Assembly: GCA_002329665.1 (NCBI GenBank)
Contig: DCTV01000044.1
Coordinates: 25,770-49,418 of the forward strand
Origin: Christensenella sp. UBA1431
GTDB taxonomy: Bacteria; Bacillota; Clostridia; Christensenellales; UBA1431
Direction: 5' to 3'
DNA: 23,649 nucleotides
The translations under genes were made by a program, and so were the position numbers. Below the pieces are notes generated by a model, which saw only the letters and a program-made list of their open reading frames with translations, made no database searches and was not told the origin of the DNA. Of this stretch, positions 22,036 through 23,649 are shown piece by piece (the first letter of the stretch is position 1; each line of letters opens with the position of its first letter).

Positions 22036-23190
22036 ATGCTGCGAGTTATGCCCGTGTTCGGCACACGGCCGGAAGCTATAAAGATGATGCCGCTGGTAAA
22101 GGCGCTGAGGGACGCGCCAGGGGTGGAATGCACCGTCTGCGTAACGGCGCAGCACCGGGAGATGCTCGATCAGGTCCTCAGCCGGTTCGGTACGGTGCCG
22201 CAGTATGACCTGAACATCATGGAAGACGCGCAGACGCTCGAGTCCCTTACTTCGCGGGTCGTTTCCGGCGTAAGCGGGGTGCTTAAAAGCGCCCGCCCCG
22301 ACCTCGTGCTGGTGCACGGGGACACGACCACGACGTTCGCTTCCGCGCTCGCCGCGTTTTATCAGAAGATCCCCGTGGGGCACGTCGAGGCGGGGCTGAG
22401 GTCGTTTAACAGGTACTCGCCCTTCCCCGAGGAGACCAACAGGCGCCTGACGGCCGCCATCGCCGAGCTGCACTTTGCCCCGACGGCGGCCAACAGGGAA
22501 AACCTGCGCAAAGAAAACATCGTGGACAACGTTTACGTCACGGGCAACACGGTGATCGACGCGCTGCAGCAGACGGTCGAAAAGGATTACAGGTTCAGGG
22601 ACGCGACGCTTGGCGCCCTGTTCAACGGCCAAAGGCGGCGTGGCAGGCTGATACTGCTCACCGCGCACCGGCGGGAGAACCTGGGGGGGCCCCTCGAGAG
22701 CATCTGCCGGGCCGTGCGGCGCATCGTCCTTGACAACGGGGATGTCGAAGTGGTGTTCCCGGTGCATCCCAACAGGGACGTCCGAAAGGCCGTGCAAGCC
22801 GCCTTCGACGGCCTGGAGAGGGTGTACCTGACGGGACCCGTCGACGTGTGGGACATGCACAACCTCATGGACGCCTGTTACATGGTCATGACCGATTCGG
22901 GCGGGCTTCAGGAGGAAGCCCCCGCCCTGGGCAAGCCCGTGATCGTCCTTCGGAGGGAGACGGAGCGCCCCGAAATCTGCGACGCCGGGAAGGCTGTGCT
23001 TGCCGGGACGGACGAGGAGGATATTTGCGCCCACGCCCACAGGCTGCTGCACGACCAAAACGCCTACCGCGCCATGCAAAGGGCGGCCAACCCGTACGGG
23101 GACGGGAAAGCGGCGCCGCGCATCGTTCAGGCCATACTGTACTGGGCGGGGCTGTCGGCCGAAAAGCCCTCGGAATTCACGCCCCGTTGA
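22036..23190 (+). CDS. mnaA: UDP-N-acetylglucosamine 2-epimerase, non-hydrolyzing
   Basis: The 384-residue protein is a clear WecB/MnaA enzyme. It has VFGTRPEAIKMMPL at the start, VHGDTTTTFA, GHVEAGLRS, FPEETNRRL, VTGNTVIDAL, LLTAHRREN, and in the C-terminal half TDSGGLQEEAPALGKPV and ETERPE. It interconverts UDP-GlcNAc and UDP-ManNAc in the cytosol. It differs from legG, which hydrolyses its substrate. The next gene is a TagA-family ManNAc transferase that would use the product. The ATG at 22036 gives the usual N-terminus, and a GGGAAGG lies about 14 bases upstream, rather far. It probably starts a new transcription unit. Confidence 0.9.
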   Translation: MLRVMPVFGTRPEAIKMMPLVKALRDAPGVECTVCVTAQHREMLDQVLSRFGTVPQYDLNIMEDAQTLESLTSRVVSGVSGVLKSARPDLVLVHGDTTTTFASALAAFYQKIPVGHVEAGLRSFNRYSPFPEETNRRLTAAIAELHFAPTAANRENLRKENIVDNVYVTGNTVIDALQQTVEKDYRFRDATLGALFNGQRRRGRLILLTAHRRENLGGPLESICRAVRRIVLDNGDVEVVFPVHPNRDVRKAVQAAFDGLERVYLTGPVDVWDMHNLMDACYMVMTDSGGLQEEAPALGKPVIVLRRETERPEICDAGKAVLAGTDEEDICAHAHRLLHDQNAYRAMQRAANPYGDGKAAPRIVQAILYWAGLSAEKPSEFTPR

Positions 23191-23222
23191 AGATCCGGCC
23201 GGCGGATACGGGAAAGATTGGT

Positions 23223-23649
23223 ATGAAGAAAGAGAATATTTTGGGAATCGACGTCTGCGTCACCTCCAAGGACGAACTGATCGAACGCGTCAAAGCGGAC
23301 ATCAGAAACGCCCGCCAGAGGTTTATCGTCGCCATCAATCCCGAGAAGATCGTAAAAGCCAGGAGCGACAAGGACCTGATGGACGTGCTCAACAGCGCCG
23401 ATTACCAGATACCCGACGGGGTGGGGCTCGTGATCGCGTCCCGCCTCAGGGGAGGCCGGATCAGGCAGAGGATAACCGGGATCGACACGATGGAAACGCT
23501 CTGCGCCGAGGCGTCGAAATGCGGGTTTCGCGTGTTTCTCTACGGCGCCAGGCCCGAAGTCGTAGAGAAGGCCAAGGCCGTCCTCGAGGAAAGATACCCC
23601 GGCATATCGATCGTGGGCTTCGTGGACGGCTACTGCGAAAACAACGATC
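23223..23649 (+). CDS. tagA: WecG/TagA/CpsF-family N-acetylmannosaminyltransferase (3' end beyond window)
   Basis: The first 142 codons are visible and the gene runs off the right edge. The product shows LGIDVCVTSKDEL, the conserved AINPEKI, IPDGVGLV with the proposed catalytic aspartate, RITGIDTME, and LYGARPEVVEKAKAVLEERYP with IVGFVDGY. These are diagnostic of the WecG/TagA/CpsF family. TagA adds ManNAc from UDP-ManNAc to lipid-linked GlcNAc, making the linkage unit of wall teichoic acids. The preceding mnaA supplies the donor. The gap is 32 bases, with a GGGAAAG about eight bases before the ATG. Other family members use other sugars, so the TagA role is inferred from the pairing. Confidence 0.85.
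   Translation, partial: MKKENILGIDVCVTSKDELIERVKADIRNARQRFIVAINPEKIVKARSDKDLMDVLNSADYQIPDGVGLVIASRLRGGRIRQRITGIDTMETLCAEASKCGFRVFLYGARPEVVEKAKAVLEERYPGISIVGFVDGYCENND

Noticed and set aside
21952-23079. 375-codon minus-strand frame
   Set aside because: Antisense of mnaA, whose family motifs cover the whole plus-strand frame.

Overview
The window is a surface-polysaccharide biosynthesis locus from a moderately GC-rich bacterium. The mix of genes points to a Gram-positive, Clostridia-like Firmicute. It has a TupA-like ATP-grasp gene, a LicC/LicD-type domain fusion, a short ABC exporter of the teichoic-acid type, and an MnaA plus TagA pair (ManNAc linkage-unit enzymes). No rRNA or other phylogenetic marker is present, so the taxon is an inference. 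I saw no tRNA, rRNA, CRISPR array or transposase.

Layout. (1) Bases 1-1573, minus strand: the N-terminal 306 codons of a TupA-like ATP-grasp gene run off the left edge. Upstream of it is a frameshifted chimeric pseudogene that joins a TPR-like remnant to a second copy of the ATP-grasp C-terminus. (2) Bases 1571-1846: intergenic, with a strong sigma-A-type promoter (TTGACC-17-TATACT) facing right. (3) Bases 1847-8418, plus strand: a putative GT-B polysaccharide glycosyltransferase, an ABC-2 permease, its ATPase, and a 1185-residue protein with four enzyme-like domains. (4) Bases 8415-17174: a complete GDP-sugar-type legionaminic acid pathway in the order legB, legC, ptmE, legH, legI, legG, two Gfo/Idh/MocA oxidoreductases, legF. 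Most of these genes overlap by a few bases and are probably translationally coupled. (5) Bases 17298-21905: an acyl-transfer module of acyl carrier protein, SDR reductase, AMP-forming ligase, GNAT-like acyltransferase and polysaccharide deacetylase. A 170-base cassette of four hairpins, bounded by perfect 31-base direct repeats, lies between the carrier protein and the reductase. (6) Bases 22036-23649: mnaA/wecB and a partial tagA behind their own putative promoter.

How the genes fit together (inference). PtmE makes a GDP-hexosamine. LegB, LegC, LegH, LegG and LegI convert it to di-N-acetyl legionaminic acid, and LegF activates the product with CMP. The oxidoreductase pair may alter it further. 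The acyl module could replace an N-acetyl group with another acyl group, because it holds both a deacetylase and a carrier-linked acyltransferase. The glycosyltransferase at 1847 or the C-terminal domain of the 1185-residue protein could transfer the sugar. The ABC pair would export a lipid-linked chain, and MnaA/TagA would make a ManNAc-containing linkage unit for wall attachment.

Most unusual observation: in the 1185-residue protein the first three domains keep their fold-diagnostic sequence but have lost the residues normally needed for catalysis, while the reading frame stays open throughout. Only the last (DUF115/GT42-like) domain looks catalytically plausible.
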